The translations under genes were made by a program, and so were the position numbers. A stretch of DNA of 64,000 nt from Hexactinellida sp. DTS-2022 (taxonomy: Eukaryota > Porifera > Hexactinellida): positions 62,001-126,000 of the forward strand of contig JAPNXP010000014.1 of NCBI GenBank assembly GCA_028753945.1. Direction: 5' to 3'. Shown here piece after piece: positions 34,301 to 50,500 of this stretch (its first letter is position 1; each line of letters begins with the position of its first letter). The notes under the pieces were generated by a model. The model made no database searches, was not told the DNA's origin, and saw only the letters and a list, made by a program, of their open reading frames with translations.

Positions 34301-37300
34301 ACTTTATAATATTGTACGCATTTTGCGTACAATATACAGCACATTATATACAGTAGACCGTCGTTGAGATTCGAAATTCATTATATCCACTTTATAATAT
34401 TGTACGCATTTTGCGTACAATATACAGCACATTATATACAGTGGACCTTCGTTGAGATTCGAAATTCATTATATCCACTTTATAATATTGTACGCATTTT
34501 GCGTACAATATACAGCACATTATATACAGTAGACCGTCGTTGAGATTCGAAATTCATTATATCCACTTTATAATATTGTACGCATTTTGCGTACAATGTA
34601 CAGCACATTATATACAGTGGACCTTCGTTGAGATTCGAAATTCATTATATCCACTTTATAATATTGTACGCATTTTGCGTACAATATACAGCACATTATA
34701 TACAGTAGACCTTCGATAAGATTCGAAATTCATTATATCCACTTTATAATATTGTACGCATTTTGCGTACAATATACAGCACATTATATACAGTGGACCT
34801 TCGTTGGGATTCGAAATTCATTATATCCACTTTATAATATTGTACGCATTTTGCGTACAATGTACAGCACATTATATACAGTGGACCTTCGTTGAGATTC
34901 GAAATTCATTATATCCACTTTATAATATTGTACGCATTTTGCGTACAATATACAGCACATTATATACAGTAGACCTTCGTTGAGATTCGAAATTCATTAT
35001 ATCCACTTTATAATATTGTACGCATTTTGCGTACAATATACAGCACATTATTTACAGTGGACCTTCGTTGGGATTCGAAATTTATTATATCCACTTTATA
35101 ATATTGTACGCATTTTGCGTACAATATACAGCACATTATATACAGTAGACCGTCGTTGAGATTCGAAATTCATTATATCCACTTTATAATATTGTACGCA
35201 TTTTGCGTACAATGTACAGCACATTATATACAGTGGACCTTCGTTGAGATTCGAAATTCATTATATCCACTTTATAATATTGTACGCATTTTGCGTACAA
35301 TATACAGCACATTATATACAGTAGACCTTCGTTGAGATTCGAAATTCATTATATCCACTTTATAATATTGTACGCATTTTGCGTACAATATACAGCACAT
35401 TATTTACAGTGGACCTTCGTTGGGATTCGAAATTTATTATATCCACTTTATAATATTGTACGCATTTTGCGTACAATATACAGCACATTATATACAGTGG
35501 ACCTTCGTTGAGATTCGAAATTCATTATATCCACTTTATAATATTGTACGCATTTTGCGTACAATATACAGCACATTATATACAGTAGACCTTCGTTGAG
35601 ATTCGAAATTCATTATATCCACTTTATAATATTGTACGCATTTTGCGTACAATATACAGCACATTATATACAGTAGACCGTCGTTGAGATTCGAAATTCA
35701 TTATATCCACTTTATAATATTGTACGCATTTTGCGTACAATATACAGCACATTATATACAGTGGACCTTCGTTGAGATTCGAAATTCATTATATCCACTT
35801 TATAATATTGTACGCATTTTGCGTACAATATACAGCACATTATATACAGTAGACCGTCGTTGAGATTCGAAATTCATTATATCCACTTTATAATATTGTA
35901 CGCATTTTGCGTACAATGTACAGCACATTATATACAGTGGACCTTCGTTGAGATTCGAAATTCATTATATCCACTTTATAATATTGTACGCATTTTGCGT
36001 ACAATATACAGCACATTATATACAGTGGACCTTCGTTGGGATTCGAAATTCATTATATCCACTTTATAATATTGTACGCATTTTGCGTACAATATACAGC
36101 ACATTATTTACAGTGGACCTTCGTTGGGATTCGAAATTTATTATATCCACTTTATAATATTGTACGCATTTTGCGTACAATATACAGCACATTATATACA
36201 GTGGACCTTTGTTGAGATTCGAAATTCATTATATCCACTTTATAATATTGTACGCATTTTGCGTACAATATACAGCACATTATATACAGTAGACCTTCGT
36301 TGAGATTCGAAATTCATTATATCCACTTTATAATATTGTACGCATTTTGCGTACAATATACAGCACATTATATACAGTGGACCTTCGTTGAGATTCGAAA
36401 TTCATTATATCCACTTTATAATATTGTACGCATTTTGCGTACAATATACAGCACATTATATACAGTGGACCTTCGTTGAGATTCGAAATTCATTATATCC
36501 ACTTTATAATATTGTACGCATTTTGCGTACAATATACAGCACATTATATACAGTAGTCCTTCGTTGGGATTCGAAATTCATTATATCCACTTTATAATAT
36601 TGTACGCATTTTGCGTACAATATACAGCACATTATATACAGTAGACCTTCGTTGGGATTCGAAATTTATTATATCCACTTTATAATATTGTACGCATTTT
36701 GCGTACAATATACAGCACATTATTTACAGTGTTACGACTACAAGCTCTATAATGCATACTTAACAGCTGATAGTTTTATCACCTTTTGAGAGGGAAGATA
36801 TGAATATCTACTTAGATATTAGAACTTGTTCCTAGATACAGTATTTTCTATCTCCCTGCCAAATTTCAAGCCTGTAGCTCTTTCCTCAATCAATTCTGAC
36901 CAAACAAACAAACAAACAAAAAAATAAAAAAATCATTGTGATTTAATATATAACTGTGCACATACCAGTGTCCATTATGAATCTCCTCGCGACGCTTAGC
37001 GCTATCTGTCCCGACTCTTTCATGACGTCACCGAGCTTGCCGGTCAGCTTGAGGTCCCCAGTCCCCTTATCCGACCTCCTAATTGGAACTGACTCTATGT
37101 AGAGGGTGGACCCCCCCATTGAGGTCCAGGCGAGACCCATGACCACCCCCGGAGGTGTCAAGTGGTACAGACGGTCTGAGGGGAAGACGGGCTTGCCAAC
37201 GTAGTCGGACAGGTTGTCAGAAGTTATCTGTAACGGGACTGTATTATGTACCATGGATAAATAAGGGATAGGGGAATATACAAATTCGGGCTTTATTGTT

Positions 37301-40025
37301 GTGGTTAGAAAAGCTATAATGCATAGTCCAACAATACTAAAGCTATTCCATAGAGCCTCGTTAGTAGGAATGTACACCAAGGGGACCGTCAAAATGTGTA
37401 CGCCTTATCCGGAATTCGTATAAACCAATATGATTTGTATTGAAAAGGCTTTGAAGGGGACTGAAATAGTGTTCGTATTAACAGAATTTCGTATTAGCCG
37501 TGTTCGTATTAGCGAGGTTCTACTGTATCCCCATTTGGTTAATGGACCATTCCCTTACCCCAATGTGTCCCTATACAAGTGACAGGGCATATAGGGTCCC
37601 CATACAATAGGGACTATATATAGGGTACCCATACAAGTGACAGGGTATATAGGGTCCCCATACAATAGGGACTATATATAGGATACCTGTATGGGTCCGG
37701 TGTCCCCTGTCTCCACGAGGTGTCGTGCCGACTTCCGGAGTATCCGGTCCAGCTGTTTCTGCAGATTCCTAACTCCGCTTTCTCTGCAATACCGACTTAT
37801 GAGGGCAGGCAGCACTGAGTCAGAGAGAGAGATCTGATTGGTCAGCACGCCGCTCTGACGTAGTGCCTCCGGGATTAAGTGGCGCCTCGCTATCTCCACC
37901 TGCGTAGCAACCATATAAGCACTATGGAATGTGTGTATAACCGTAATGCGGTATGGTTCTACATTTACTTTGCCGACTATACTATAGTATATGGCCCAGT
38001 TCTAATTTGTTTTAAATTGCAAAAATTTCGAACAAAATAGGAAATAGTACGACTTTCCTTTTACAATTGTAGGAACATTGATTCAAGCCTGGTTTTTATC
38101 ATATTCATGGTTTAGCAACGCTAAATTCGAACTACAGTCGACTCCGCTTAATTAATTAATCGGGTCAAAATTTCACAGGATTTATAAGACGGAATTACAT
38201 ATTGGCTTAAATATTTTCGGATAATAGATTTCTCTGCTTAATCGGGTCAAAGTAACCTGGTCCCGAGGTGACTCTATTTCGACTGTACAGGTGACTCAAT
38301 TCCCAAACATTTAATACAGTCAGTTTGACCCGATTAAGTGGAGAAATCTATTAACCGGTGGCTCTATTAAGCAGACCTGACTATAGTCCTTATTCTCATT
38401 ATCCCAACTATTCCCTACTGCCCCCCCCCCCCCCTACCTTTTCCTCTGCTATGTACCCAGACACGTGTATAACTTCCATTCTATCCAGCAGCGGACCAGG
38501 GATTGTGTCGGTAACGTTTGCAGTGCCTATAAATAGAACTCTGGACAGGTCGATGGGAACATCCAGATAGTGATCCAGGAAGTTCCTGTTCTGCTCCGGG
38601 TCCAGCAGCTCTAGGAGGGCGGAGGCCGGGTCCCCCTGGTACCCCCGACCCAGCTTGTCGATCTCGTCAATCAGGATAAGCGGGTTCTCAGTCTGAACCT
38701 AAGTAATGGGATATAGAGAGATTACAATATGACATCAATATAAATATAAGTTATAACTGAGATTATATTAAAAGTCGAAACCGGATCAACGAACTACTGA
38801 TTTTGCCTAATAATTATTCAATCGAATAATGATAGCTAAACATTCTAGATATAATATTTTCAAACCCAATATTCAAAATGCGTTCGCCTTTTATATTGAA
38901 AAGACTTTGAAGGGCACTGAAATAGTGTTGTATTAAGTATTAACCGTGTTCCTACTAACGATATTCTACTATATCTGGTTGCACCTTGATATTAACCTGA
39001 GACTACCTAGAACTGACATAACTCTACCTATAAGCTATACACTATACACTTATATAATTATAACCCTACCACTAATGCTACTACACTTATTACTCTACCT
39101 TTTTGAGTGCCTGCACCACCTTGCCGGGCATGGCGCCCACATAGGTGCGTCTGTGTCCCTTTATCTCCGCCACGTCCGAGAGCCCCCCCACGCTAAACCG
39201 GAAGTACTCCCGATTAAGCGCGCGGGCAATGGACCGGCCTATGGAGGTCTTGCCCACACCGGGGGGTCCGCAGAAACAGAGGATCCTCCCCTGTGTGCCC
39301 CCCCTAAGCTTGGATACCGCTATGAACTCAAGAATGCGCTTCTTTATATCCTCTAGACCGTAATGGTCCTGTTCTAGGATAATGCTGGCTTCTGATAGGT
39401 CGAATCGCTCGTTACTGGACTGGCCCCAAGGAATGCTGGTTAGCCAATCGAGATAGTTTCTAGTTACGCTAAATTCAGAACTGTTTGTGTCCAGCAGCGA
39501 CAACTTAGTTAGTTCCTCCTCAAACACCTCTGCCACGTGCTCAGGGGGAGACAGCTGGAGTAAACAACAACAGGTAAACAACAAGTAAACAACGAGTCAA
39601 CAAACAAACTAACTAAAGAACTAACTAAGTAACTTACTATCGAACGAACTAACTAATTAATTAACTAGAAGTTTGTTCGTTTGATCGTTCGTTCGTTCGT
39701 TAGTTGTTACTTGCTTACTTACTTACTTACTTAGTTCGTTCGTCCGTTCGTTCGTTCGTTAGCTAGTTCGTTCGTTAGTTAACTAGTTAGTTAGTTAGTT
39801 AGTTAACTAGTTAGTTAGTTAACTAGTTAGTTAGTTCGTTAGTTAACTAGTTAGTTAGTTAGTTAACTAGTTAGTTAGTTAACTAGTTAGTTAGTTCGTT
39901 AGTTAACTAGTTAGTTAGTTATTTACCTTTTTCATTTTCCCCATGAACTTATCCCTCAGCTGCTCCTTATCGTCCTTCTCGAGTCCCAATTCCTTCCGTA
40001 TAATTCTCAGCTGTTCCATGAGGAG
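31340..40025 (-). pseudogene. LONP1: LONP1 C-terminal half, unit B (5'-truncated, fused to PSMG3 of unit C)
   Basis: Exons in coding order: 40025-39927 (broken), 39554-39099, 38698-38438, 37899-37687, 37227-36966, 32187-32005 and 31524-31340. Phases and lengths are the same as in unit A, with all Lon motifs kept, including the catalytic Ser and Lys. From the ATG at 40019 the frame is open for 550 codons. The satellite intron is only 4.8 kb. The Walker-A half is exactly 9080 bp from unit A's with no difference seen. Confidence 0.88.
32454..36730. repeat. 88-bp satellite array, unit B (about 49 monomers)
   Basis: Same monomer and same intron position as in unit A. Its left end is a distinct type (TTATTTACAGTGGACC, and a second monomer with ATATCCCTTTATAAT, one base shorter) shared with C and E. 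The right end joins GTGTTACGACTACAAGC, as in all units. Confidence 0.97.
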
Positions 40026-40206
40026 GTGTCACATCCGAATCCTCGATTTGTAGCCTGAGAGGGTGTTTGGCCAATAGGATAGTTCCTATTTTCTGTAGCT
40101 GGTTTAGCGACACAATAATTGTGTCGGTGAACTTCAGGATTATAAGTTCGGTTCTAACACCATTCAGCGAGTAAACTGATTGGTTGGATTCCGGCGGGAG
40201 GGACAT
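40026..40206 (-). pseudogene. PSMG3: PSMG3 5' part (codons 1-60), unit C, fused to LONP1 of unit B
   Basis: ATG at 40206. Same truncation base as in unit B (the GTGTCACATC block abutting AGGAG at 40025/40026), and the same out-of-frame stop at 39967. Confidence 0.85.
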
Positions 40207-41533
40207 CGCGACACAATTCTAACACCTAACTATGCAAAGTATAAACAACAACAACAATAAACAGGCTAATTGGAACTGGAACCAATTAAGTGGAGGGGAC
40301 AGATTACATTTAAACGGAGTGAAAATATTTAATCAAAAATCTAAAAGATTGCTAAGTGAAAAGCGTACCAAACAAACAAACAAACAAACAAACAAACAAC
40401 AACAACAACAACAACACAACTAAAATGCAATACCAAACACTTCTCTGTATTCTGACACGAAATGTATTTCCAGACCGGCCTTAATAGAATCCGACAGATC
40501 ATAGAAATCGCTTTGATTGGCTGACGGCAGAATTATCCGCTTAACGCCTTCTCTCTTAGCCGCGATTAATTTCTCTTTTATCCCACCGACCGGAAGTACC
40601 TTTCCTAGAGAGATTAATCATAAAGTCACACCTCTATAGAGAGATTAATCATATATTCACACCTCCATAGAGGGATTAATCATATATTCACACCTCTATA
40701 GAGGGATTAATCATATATTCACACCTCCATAGAGGGATTAATCATAAAGTCACACCTCTATAGAGGGATTAATCATATATTCACACCTCTATAGAGAGAT
40801 TAATCATATATTCACACCTCTATAGAGGGATTAATCATATATTCACACCTCTAAAGTGGTTCCCATAACAGGGGATACGAAATACAGTCCCTATCCCTCA
40901 TTTGTAAAACGCCAAAAGTAAATTTGACTAATCAATTAACTAAACTTAACGAACCTATTGTTAATGAATTAACCTGAATTAACCTGAATTAACAGGAACT
41001 AAGCACGTATTAAAAGGAAATAAGCACATATTAACCGTTATTGTTGACGGTACACACGAAACTGTGTCTATAATTAGAACTCACCTGTGAGAGAAATCTC
41101 GCCAGTCATCGCGAGATCCGGTTTGACGGGGCGTCCGGTAGCTAGCGACAGCAGAGAGGTAACCATGGTAACGCCAGCGGAGGGACCGTCTTTGGGAGTG
41201 GCCCCCTCCGGGACATGCAAATGCACCGCATTCCTATCGAAGTACTCCGTATCCGGGCAAACGTCAGCTATAAATAGAGGACAAAGCAATCAAATAAATT
41301 ATTCTTATTTCTTTATGATAGCGATTCCCAACCGTTTAAAAATATCCGGAAAAACTAACAAACAAACAACCATCCAACAATCTAGTGTTCTCTAGTAGTA
41401 AGCTCGCCTTTTAGCAAGCAAATTAGTGTAAAATGCGACTTGCTATTATGCGAACACCACTGTATGTATAATTAGTATATAATCACGCTATTATAGCCAG
41501 GTAACAATAATTACAGTTTAGTCAAGATCTGCA

Positions 41534-44500
41534 ACTTTATAATATTGTACGCATTTTGCGTACAATATACAGCACATTATTTACAGTGGACCTTCGTTGG
41601 GATTCGAAATTCATTATATCCCTTTATAATATTGTACGCATTTTGCGTACAATATATAGCACATTATTTACAGTGGACCTTCGTTGGGATTCGAAATTCA
41701 TTATATCCACTTTATAATATTGTACGCATTTTGCGTACAATATACAGCACATTATATACAGTAGACCTTCGTTGAGATTAGAAATTCATTATATCCACTT
41801 TATAATATTGTACGCATTTTGCGTACAATGTACAGCACATTATATACAGTGGACCTTCGTTGAGATTCGAAATTCATTATATCCACTTTATAATATTGTA
41901 CGCATTTTGCGTACAATATACAGCACATTATATACAGTGGACCTTCGTTGAGATTCGAAATTCATTATATCCACTTTATAATATTGTACGCATTTTGCGT
42001 ACAATATACAGCACATTATATACAGTGGACCTTCGTTGGGATTCGAAATTTATTATATCCACTTTATAATATTGTACGCATTTTGCGTACAATGTACAGC
42101 ACATTATATACAGTGGACCTTCGTTGAGATTCGAAATTCATTATATCCACTTTATAATATTGTACGCATTTTGCGTACAATATACAGCACATTATATACA
42201 GTAGACCTTCGTTGAGATTCGAAATTCATTATATCCACTTTATAATATTGTACGCATTTTGCGTACAATATACAGCACATTATATACAGTAGACCTTCGT
42301 TGAGATTCGAAATTCATTATATCCACTTTATAATATTGTACGCATTTTGCGTACAATATACAGCACATTATATACAGTAGACCTTCGTTGAGATTCGAAA
42401 TTCATTATATCCACTTTATAATATTGTACGCATTTTGCGTACAATATACAGCACATTATATACAGTAGACCTTCGTTGGGATTCGAAATTCATTATATCC
42501 ACTTTATAATATTGTACGCATTTTGCGTACAATATACAGCACATTATATACAGTAGACCTTCGTTGAGATTCGAAATTCATTATATCCACTTTATAATAT
42601 TGTACGCATTTTGCGTACAATATACAGCACATTATATACAGTGGACCTTCGTTGAGATTCGAAATTCATTATATCCACTTTATAATATTGTACGCATTTT
42701 GCGTACAATATACAGCACATTATATACAGTAGACCGTCGTTGAGATTAGAAATTCATTATATCCACTTTATAATATTGTACGCATTTTGCGTACAATGTA
42801 CAGCACATTATATACAGTGGACCTTCGTTGAGATTCGAAATTCATTATATCCACTTTATAATATTGTACGCATTTTGCGTACAATATACAGCACATTATA
42901 TACAGTGGACCTTCGTTGAGATTCGAAATTCATTATATCCACTTTATAATATTGTACGCATTTTGCGTACAATATACAGCACATTATATACAGTAGACCT
43001 TCGTTGAGATTCGAAATTCATTATATCCACTTTATAATATTGTACGCATTTTGCGTACAATATACAGCACATTATTTACAGTGGACCTTCGTTGGGATTC
43101 GAAATTTATTATATCCACTTTATAATATTGTACGCATTTTGCGTACAATATACAGCACATTATATACAGTAGACCGTCGTTGAGATTCGAAATTCATTAT
43201 ATCCACTTTATAATATTGTACGCATTTTGCGTACAATGTACAGCACATTATATACAGTGGACCTTCGTTGAGATTCGAAATTCATTATATCCACTTTATA
43301 ATATTGTACGCATTTTGCGTACAATATACAGCACATTATATACAGTAGACCTTCGTTGAGATTCGAAATTCATTATATCCACTTTATAATATTGTACGCA
43401 TTTTGCGTACAATATACAGCACATTATTTACAGTGGACCTTCGTTGGGATTCGAAATTTATTATATCCACTTTATAATATTGTACGCATTTTGCGTACAA
43501 TATACAGCACATTATATACAGTGGACCTTCGTTGAGATTCGAAATTCATTATATCCACTTTATAATATTGTACGCATTTTGCGTACAATATACAGCACAT
43601 TATATACAGTAGACCTTCGTTGAGATTCGAAATTCATTATATCCACTTTATAATATTGTACGCATTTTGCGTACAATATACAGCACATTATATACAGTAG
43701 ACCTTCGTTGAGATTCGAAATTCATTATATCCACTTTATAATATTGTACGCATTTTGCGTACAATATACAGCACATTATATACAGTAGACCGTCGTTGAG
43801 ATTCGAAATTCATTATATCCACTTTATAATATTGTACGCATTTTGCGTACAATATACAGCACATTATATACAGTGGACCTTCGTTGAGATTCGAAATTCA
43901 TTATATCCACTTTATAATATTGTACGCATTTTGCGTACAATATACAGCACATTATATACAGTAGACCGTCGTTGAGATTCGAAATTCATTATATCCACTT
44001 TATAATATTGTACGCATTTTGCGTACAATGTACAGCACATTATATACAGTGGACCTTCGTTGAGATTCGAAATTCATTATATCCACTTTATAATATTGTA
44101 CGCATTTTGCGTACAATATACAGCACATTATATACAGTAGACCTTCGATAAGATTCGAAATTCATTATATCCACTTTATAATATTGTACGCATTTTGCGT
44201 ACAATATACAGCACATTATATACAGTGGACCTTCGTTGAGATTCGAAATTCATTATATCCACTTTATAATATTGTACGCATTTTGCGTACAATATACAGC
44301 ACATTATATACAGTAGACCTTCGTTGAGATTCGAAATTCATTATATCCACTTTATAATATTGTACGCATTTTGCGTACAATATACAGCACATTATTTACA
44401 GTGGACCTTCGTTGGGATTCGAAATTTATTATATCCACTTTATAATATTGTACGCATTTTGCGTACAATATACAGCACATTATATACAGTAGACCGTCGT

Positions 44501-47500
44501 TGAGATTCGAAATTCATTATATCCACTTTATAATATTGTACGCATTTTGCGTACAATGTACAGCACATTATATACAGTGGACCTTCGTTGAGATTCGAAA
44601 TTCATTATATCCACTTTATAATATTGTACGCATTTTGCGTACAATATACAGCACATTATATACAGTAGACCTTCGTTGAGATTCGAAATTCATTATATCC
44701 ACTTTATAATATTGTACGCATTTTGCGTACAATATACAGCACATTATTTACAGTGGACCTTCGTTGGGATTCGAAATTTATTATATCCACTTTATAATAT
44801 TGTACGCATTTTGCGTACAATATACAGCACATTATATACAGTGGACCTTCGTTGAGATTCGAAATTCATTATATCCACTTTATAATATTGTACGCATTTT
44901 GCGTACAATATACAGCACATTATATACAGTAGACCTTCGTTGAGATTCGAAATTCATTATATCCACTTTATAATATTGTACGCATTTTGCGTACAATATA
45001 CAGCACATTATATACAGTAGACCGTCGTTGAGATTCGAAATTCATTATATCCACTTTATAATATTGTACGCATTTTGCGTACAATATACAGCACATTATA
45101 TACAGTGGACCTTCGTTGAGATTCGAAATTCATTATATCCACTTTATAATATTGTACGCATTTTGCGTACAATATACAGCACATTATATACAGTAGACCG
45201 TCGTTGAGATTCGAAATTCATTATATCCACTTTATAATATTGTACGCATTTTGCGTACAATGTACAGCACATTATATACAGTGGACCTTCGTTGAGATTC
45301 GAAATTCATTATATCCACTTTATAATATTGTACGCATTTTGCGTACAATATACAGCACATTATATACAGTGGACCTTCGTTGGGATTCGAAATTCATTAT
45401 ATCCACTTTATAATATTGTACGCATTTTGCGTACAATATACAGCACATTATTTACAGTGGACCTTCGTTGGGATTCGAAATTTATTATATCCACTTTATA
45501 ATATTGTACGCATTTTGCGTACAATATACAGCACATTATATACAGTGGACCTTTGTTGAGATTCGAAATTCATTATATCCACTTTATAATATTGTACGCA
45601 TTTTGCGTACAATATACAGCACATTATATACAGTAGACCTTCGTTGAGATTCGAAATTCATTATATCCACTTTATAATATTGTACGCATTTTGCGTACAA
45701 TATACAGCACATTATATACAGTGGACCTTCGTTGAGATTCGAAATTCATTATATCCACTTTATAATATTGTACGCATTTTGCGTACAATATACAGCACAT
45801 TATATACAGTGGACCTTCGTTGAGATTCGAAATTCATTATATCCACTTTATAATATTGTACGCATTTTGCGTACAATATACAGCACATTATATACAGTAG
45901 TCCTTCGTTGGGATTCGAAATTCATTATATCCACTTTATAATATTGTACGCATTTTGCGTACAATATACAGCACATTATATACAGTAGACCTTCGTTGAG
46001 AAACGAAATTCATTATATCCACTTTATAATATTGTACGCATTTTGCGTACAATATACAGCACATTATATACAGTGGACCTTCGTTGAGATTCGAAATTCA
46101 TTATATCCACTTTATAATATTGTACGCATTTTGCGTACAATATACAGCACATTATATACAGTAGACCTTCGATAAGATTCGAAATTCATTATATCCACTT
46201 TATAATATTGTACGCATTTTGCGTACAATATACAGCACATTATATACAGTGGACCTTCGTTGAGATTCGAAATTCATTATATCCACTTTATAATATTGTA
46301 CGCATTTTGCGTACAATATACAGCACATTATATACAGTAGACCTTCGTTGGGATTCGAAATTCATTATATCCACTTTATAATATTGTACGCATTTTGCGT
46401 ACAATGTACAGCACATAATATACAGTGGACCTTCGTTGAGATTCGAAATTCATTATATCCACTTTATAATATTGTACGCATTTTGCGTACAATATACAGC
46501 ACATTATATACAGTAGACCTTCGTTGGGATTCGAAATTCATTATATCCACTTTATAATATTGTACGCATTTTGCGTACAATGTACAGCACATTATTTACA
46601 GTAGACCTTCGTTGGGATTCGAAATTCATTATATCCACTTTATAATATTGTACGCATTTTGCGTACAATATACAGCACATTATATACAGTAGACCGTCGT
46701 TGAGATTAGAAATTCATTATATCCACTTTATAATATTGTACGCATTTTGCGTACAATATACAGCACATTATATACAGTAGACCTTCGTTGGGATTCGAAA
46801 TTCATTATATCCACTTTATAATATTGTACGCATTTTGCGTACAATATACAGCACATTATATACAGTAGACCGTCGTTGAGATTCGAAATTGATTATATCC
46901 ACTTTATAATATTGTACGCATTTTGCGTACAATATACAGCACATTATATACAGTAGACCTTCGTTGGGATTCGAAATTCATTATATCCACTTTATAATAT
47001 TGTACGCATTTTGCGTACAATATACAGCACATTATATACAGTGGACCTTTGTTGAGATTCGAAATTCATTATATCCACTTTATAATATTGTACGCATTTT
47101 GCGTACAATATACAGCACATTATATACAGTAGACCTTCGTTGAGATTCGAAATTTATTATATCCACTTTATAATATTGTACGCATTTTGCGTACAATATA
47201 CAGCACATTATTTACAGTGGACCTTCGTTGGGATTCGAAATTTATTATATCCACTTTATAATATTGTACGCATTTTGCGTACAATATACAGCACATTATA
47301 TACAGTGGACCTTCGTTGAGATTCGAAATTCATTATATCCACTTTATAATATTGTACGCATTTTGCGTACAATATACAGCACATTATATACAGTGGACCT
47401 TCGTTGAGATTCGAAATTCATTATATCCACTTTATAATATTGTACGCATTTTGCGTACAATGTACAGCACATTATATACAGTGGACCTTCGTTGAGATTC

Positions 47501-50500
47501 GAAATTCATTATATCCACTTTATAATATTGTACGCATTTTGCGTACAATATACAGCACATTATATACAGTAGACCTTCGTTGAGATTCGAAATTCATTAT
47601 ATCCACTTTATAATATTGTACGCATTTTGCGTACAATATACAGCACATTATTTACAGTGGACCTTCGTTGGGATTCGAAATTTATTATATCCACTTTATA
47701 ATATTGTACGCATTTTGCGTACAATATACAGCACATTATATACAGTAGACCTTCGTTGGGATTCGAAATTCATTATATCCACTTTATAATATTGTACGCA
47801 TTTTGCGTACAATATACAGCACATTATATACAGTGGACCTTCGTTGAGATTCGAAATTCATTATATCCACTTTATAATATTGTACGCATTTTGCGTACAA
47901 TATACAGCACATTATATACAGTGGACCTTCGTTGAGATTCGAAATTCATTATATCCACTTTATAATATTGTACGCATTTTGCGTACAATATACAGCACAT
48001 TATATACAGTAGACCGTCGTTGAGATTCGAAATTTATTATATCCACTTTATAATATTGTACGCATTTTGCGTACAATATACAGCACATTATATACAGTGG
48101 ACCTTCGTTGAGATTCGAAATTCATTATATCCACTTTATAATATTGTACGCATTTTGCGTACAATATACAGCACATTATATACAGTAGACCTTCGATAAG
48201 ATTCGAAATTCATTATATCCACTTTATAATATTGTACGCATTTTGCGTACAATATACAGCACATTATATACAGTGGACCTTCGTTGAGATTCGAAATTCA
48301 TTATATCCACTTTATAATATTGTACGCATTTTGCGTACAATATACAGCACATTATATACAGTAGACCTTCGTTGGGATTCGAAATTCATTATATCCACTT
48401 TATAATATTGTACGCATTTTGCGTACAATGTACAGCACATAATATACAGTGGACCTTCGTTGAGATTCGAAATTCATTATATCCACTTTATAATATTGTA
48501 CGCATTTTGCGTACAATATACAGCACATTATATACAGTAGACCTTCGTTGGGATTCGAAATTCATTATATCCACTTTATAATATTGTACGCATTTTGCGT
48601 ACAATGTACAGCACATTATTTACAGTAGACCTTCGTTGGGATTCGAAATTCATTATATCCACTTTATAATATTGTACGCATTTTGCGTACAATATACAGC
48701 ACATTATATACAGTAGACCGTCGTTGAGATTAGAAATTCATTATATCCACTTTATAATATTGTACGCATTTTGCGTACAATATACAGCACATTATATACA
48801 GTAGACCTTCGTTGGGATTCGAAATTCATTATATCCACTTTATAATATTGTACGCATTTTGCGTACAATATACAGCACATTATATACAGTAGACCGTCGT
48901 TGAGATTCGAAATTGATTATATCCACTTTATAATATTGTACGCATTTTGCGTACAATATACAGCACATTATATACAGTGGACCTTTGTTGAGATTCGAAA
49001 TTCATTATATCCACTTTATAATATTGTACGCATTTTGCGTACAATATACAGCACATTATATACAGTAGACCTTCGTTGAGATTCGAAATTTATTATATCC
49101 ACTTTATAATATTGTACGCATTTTGCGTACAATATACAGCACATTATTTACAGTGGACCTTCGTTGGGATTCGAAATTTATTATATCCACTTTATAATAT
49201 TGTACGCATTTTGCGTACAATATACAGCACATTATATACAGTGGACCTTCGTTGAGATTCGAAATTCATTATATCCACTTTATAATATTGTACGCATTTT
49301 GCGTACAATATACAGCACATTATATACAGTGGACCTTCGTTGAGATTCGAAATTCATTATATCCACTTTATAATATTGTACGCATTTTGCGTACAATGTA
49401 CAGCACATTATATACAGTGGACCTTCGTTGAGATTCGAAATTCATTATATCCACTTTATAATATTGTACGCATTTTGCGTACAATATACAGCACATTATA
49501 TACAGTAGACCTTCGTTGAGATTCGAAATTCATTATATCCACTTTATAATATTGTACGCATTTTGCGTACAATATACAGCACATTATTTACAGTGGACCT
49601 TCGTTGGGATTCGAAATTTATTATATCCACTTTATAATATTGTACGCATTTTGCGTACAATATACAGCACATTATATACAGTAGACCTTCGTTGGGATTC
49701 GAAATTCATTATATCCACTTTATAATATTGTACGCATTTTGCGTACAATATACAGCACATTATATACAGTGGACCTTCGTTGAGATTCGAAATTCATTAT
49801 ATCCACTTTATAATATTGTACGCATTTTGCGTACAATATACAGCACATTATATACAGTGGACCTTCGTTGAGATTCGAAATTCATTATATCCACTTTATA
49901 ATATTGTACGCATTTTGCGTACAATATACAGCACATTATATACAGTAGACCGTCGTTGAGATTCGAAATTTATTATATCCACTTTATAATATTGTACGCA
50001 TTTTGCGTACAATATACAGCACATTATATACAGTAGACCTTCGTTGGGATTCGAAATTCATTATGTCCACTTTATAATATTGTACGCATTTTGCGTACAA
50101 TATACAGCACATTATATACAGTAGACCTTCGTTGGGATTCGAAATTCATTATATCCACTTTATAATATTGTACGCATTTTGCGTACAATATACTGCACAT
50201 TATATACAGTAGACCGTCGTTGAGATTAGAAATTCATTATATCCACTTTATAATATTGTACGCATTTTGCGTACAATGTACAGCACATTATATACAGTGG
50301 ACCTTCGTTGAGATTCGAAATTCATTATATCCACTTTATAATATTGTACGCATTTTGCGTACAATATACAGCACATTATATACAGTGGACCTTCGTTGAG
50401 ATTCGAAATTCATTATATCCACTTTATAATATTGTACGCATTTTGCGTACAATATACAGCACATTATATACAGTAGACCGTCGTTGAGATTCGAAATTGA